In this document: one piece after another, positions 15,008 to 15,132 of the stretch
How positions within the stretch are numbered: position 1 is the first letter of the stretch
Layout of the letters: the number at the start of each line of letters is the position of its first letter
Source: Dunaliella salina
Lineage: Eukaryota; Chlorophyta; Chlorophyceae; Chlamydomonadales; Dunaliellaceae
Reading direction: 5' to 3'
Length of the DNA stretch: 15,132 nt
NCBI GenBank assembly: GCA_002284615.2
Contig: MU069439.1
Span: forward strand, 439,289-454,420
The notes under the pieces: generated by a model
Told to the model about the DNA's origin: nothing
Databases searched by the model: none
What the model saw: the letters and a program-made list of their open reading frames with translations, nothing else
Position numbers and translations under genes: made by a program

Positions 15008-15132
<125 letters not shown>

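Overview
The window looks like nuclear DNA of a green alga: a chlorophyte, perhaps a Dunaliella-like or other chlamydomonadalean species. The lineage is inferred from plant-type SAR1 protein sequence, a multi-kilobase intron full of transposable elements (TEs), CA-rich microsatellites, mid-range GC, and retroelement C-termini of a type I associate with green algae. No bacterial gene organisation (operons, ribosome binding sites) is seen. Four ambiguous bases (N at 11802, 11804, 11805, 12390) and the fact that both ends lie inside CA/TG microsatellites suggest a contig or scaffold piece cut at simple repeats.

Host genes. On the + strand are the last two exons of SAR1, the COPII small GTPase (100-266 and 4539-4689), joined across a 4,272-bp intron. 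On the - strand at the right end is the last exon of an OB-fold-like protein, possibly an SSB or RMI2 relative (14770-15006). The two genes are tail to tail, about 10 kb apart. A third, unrecognised - strand terminal exon is proposed at 9789-9934. In both end genes the exon follows almost directly after a (CA)n tract on the coding strand.

Mobile DNA. The SAR1 intron holds a GGGTGCGAG-ended element (794-2511) with a second element nested in it (1712-2474), a third element (2597-3131), and a 184-bp MITE (4334-4517) ending 21 bp before the last exon. The 6.2-13.6 kb region is a graveyard of non-LTR retrotransposons. Family A (+; 10785-12760) keeps the thumb and Cys/His region after the reverse transcriptase and a TAAATC-repeat tail. 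Family B has four copies (6278-6540 -, 6725-7440 -, 7587-9088 +, 11621-11862 -), and a diverged family C lies at 13186-13606 +. B and C share a C-terminal domain with an E-x-K motif (plus an upstream PD in the + copy of B) and an extreme C-terminus NPPDxH. Into these have jumped two tRNA-derived SINEs (6778-6996, 8557-8764) and MITEs.

The main pattern is a group of short elements with YAGAGG termini, 9-bp target-site duplications and a shared internal core containing TAGGGTTCACGCCGCGGC: 1712-2474, 7938-8520, 10041-10702, 10928-11590, and an end-less relative near 12830-13045. Two of them, 662 and 663 bp and nearly identical, lie in opposite orientation and form a 1.55-kb palindrome. Nesting and empty sites allow the order of several insertions to be read from the window alone.
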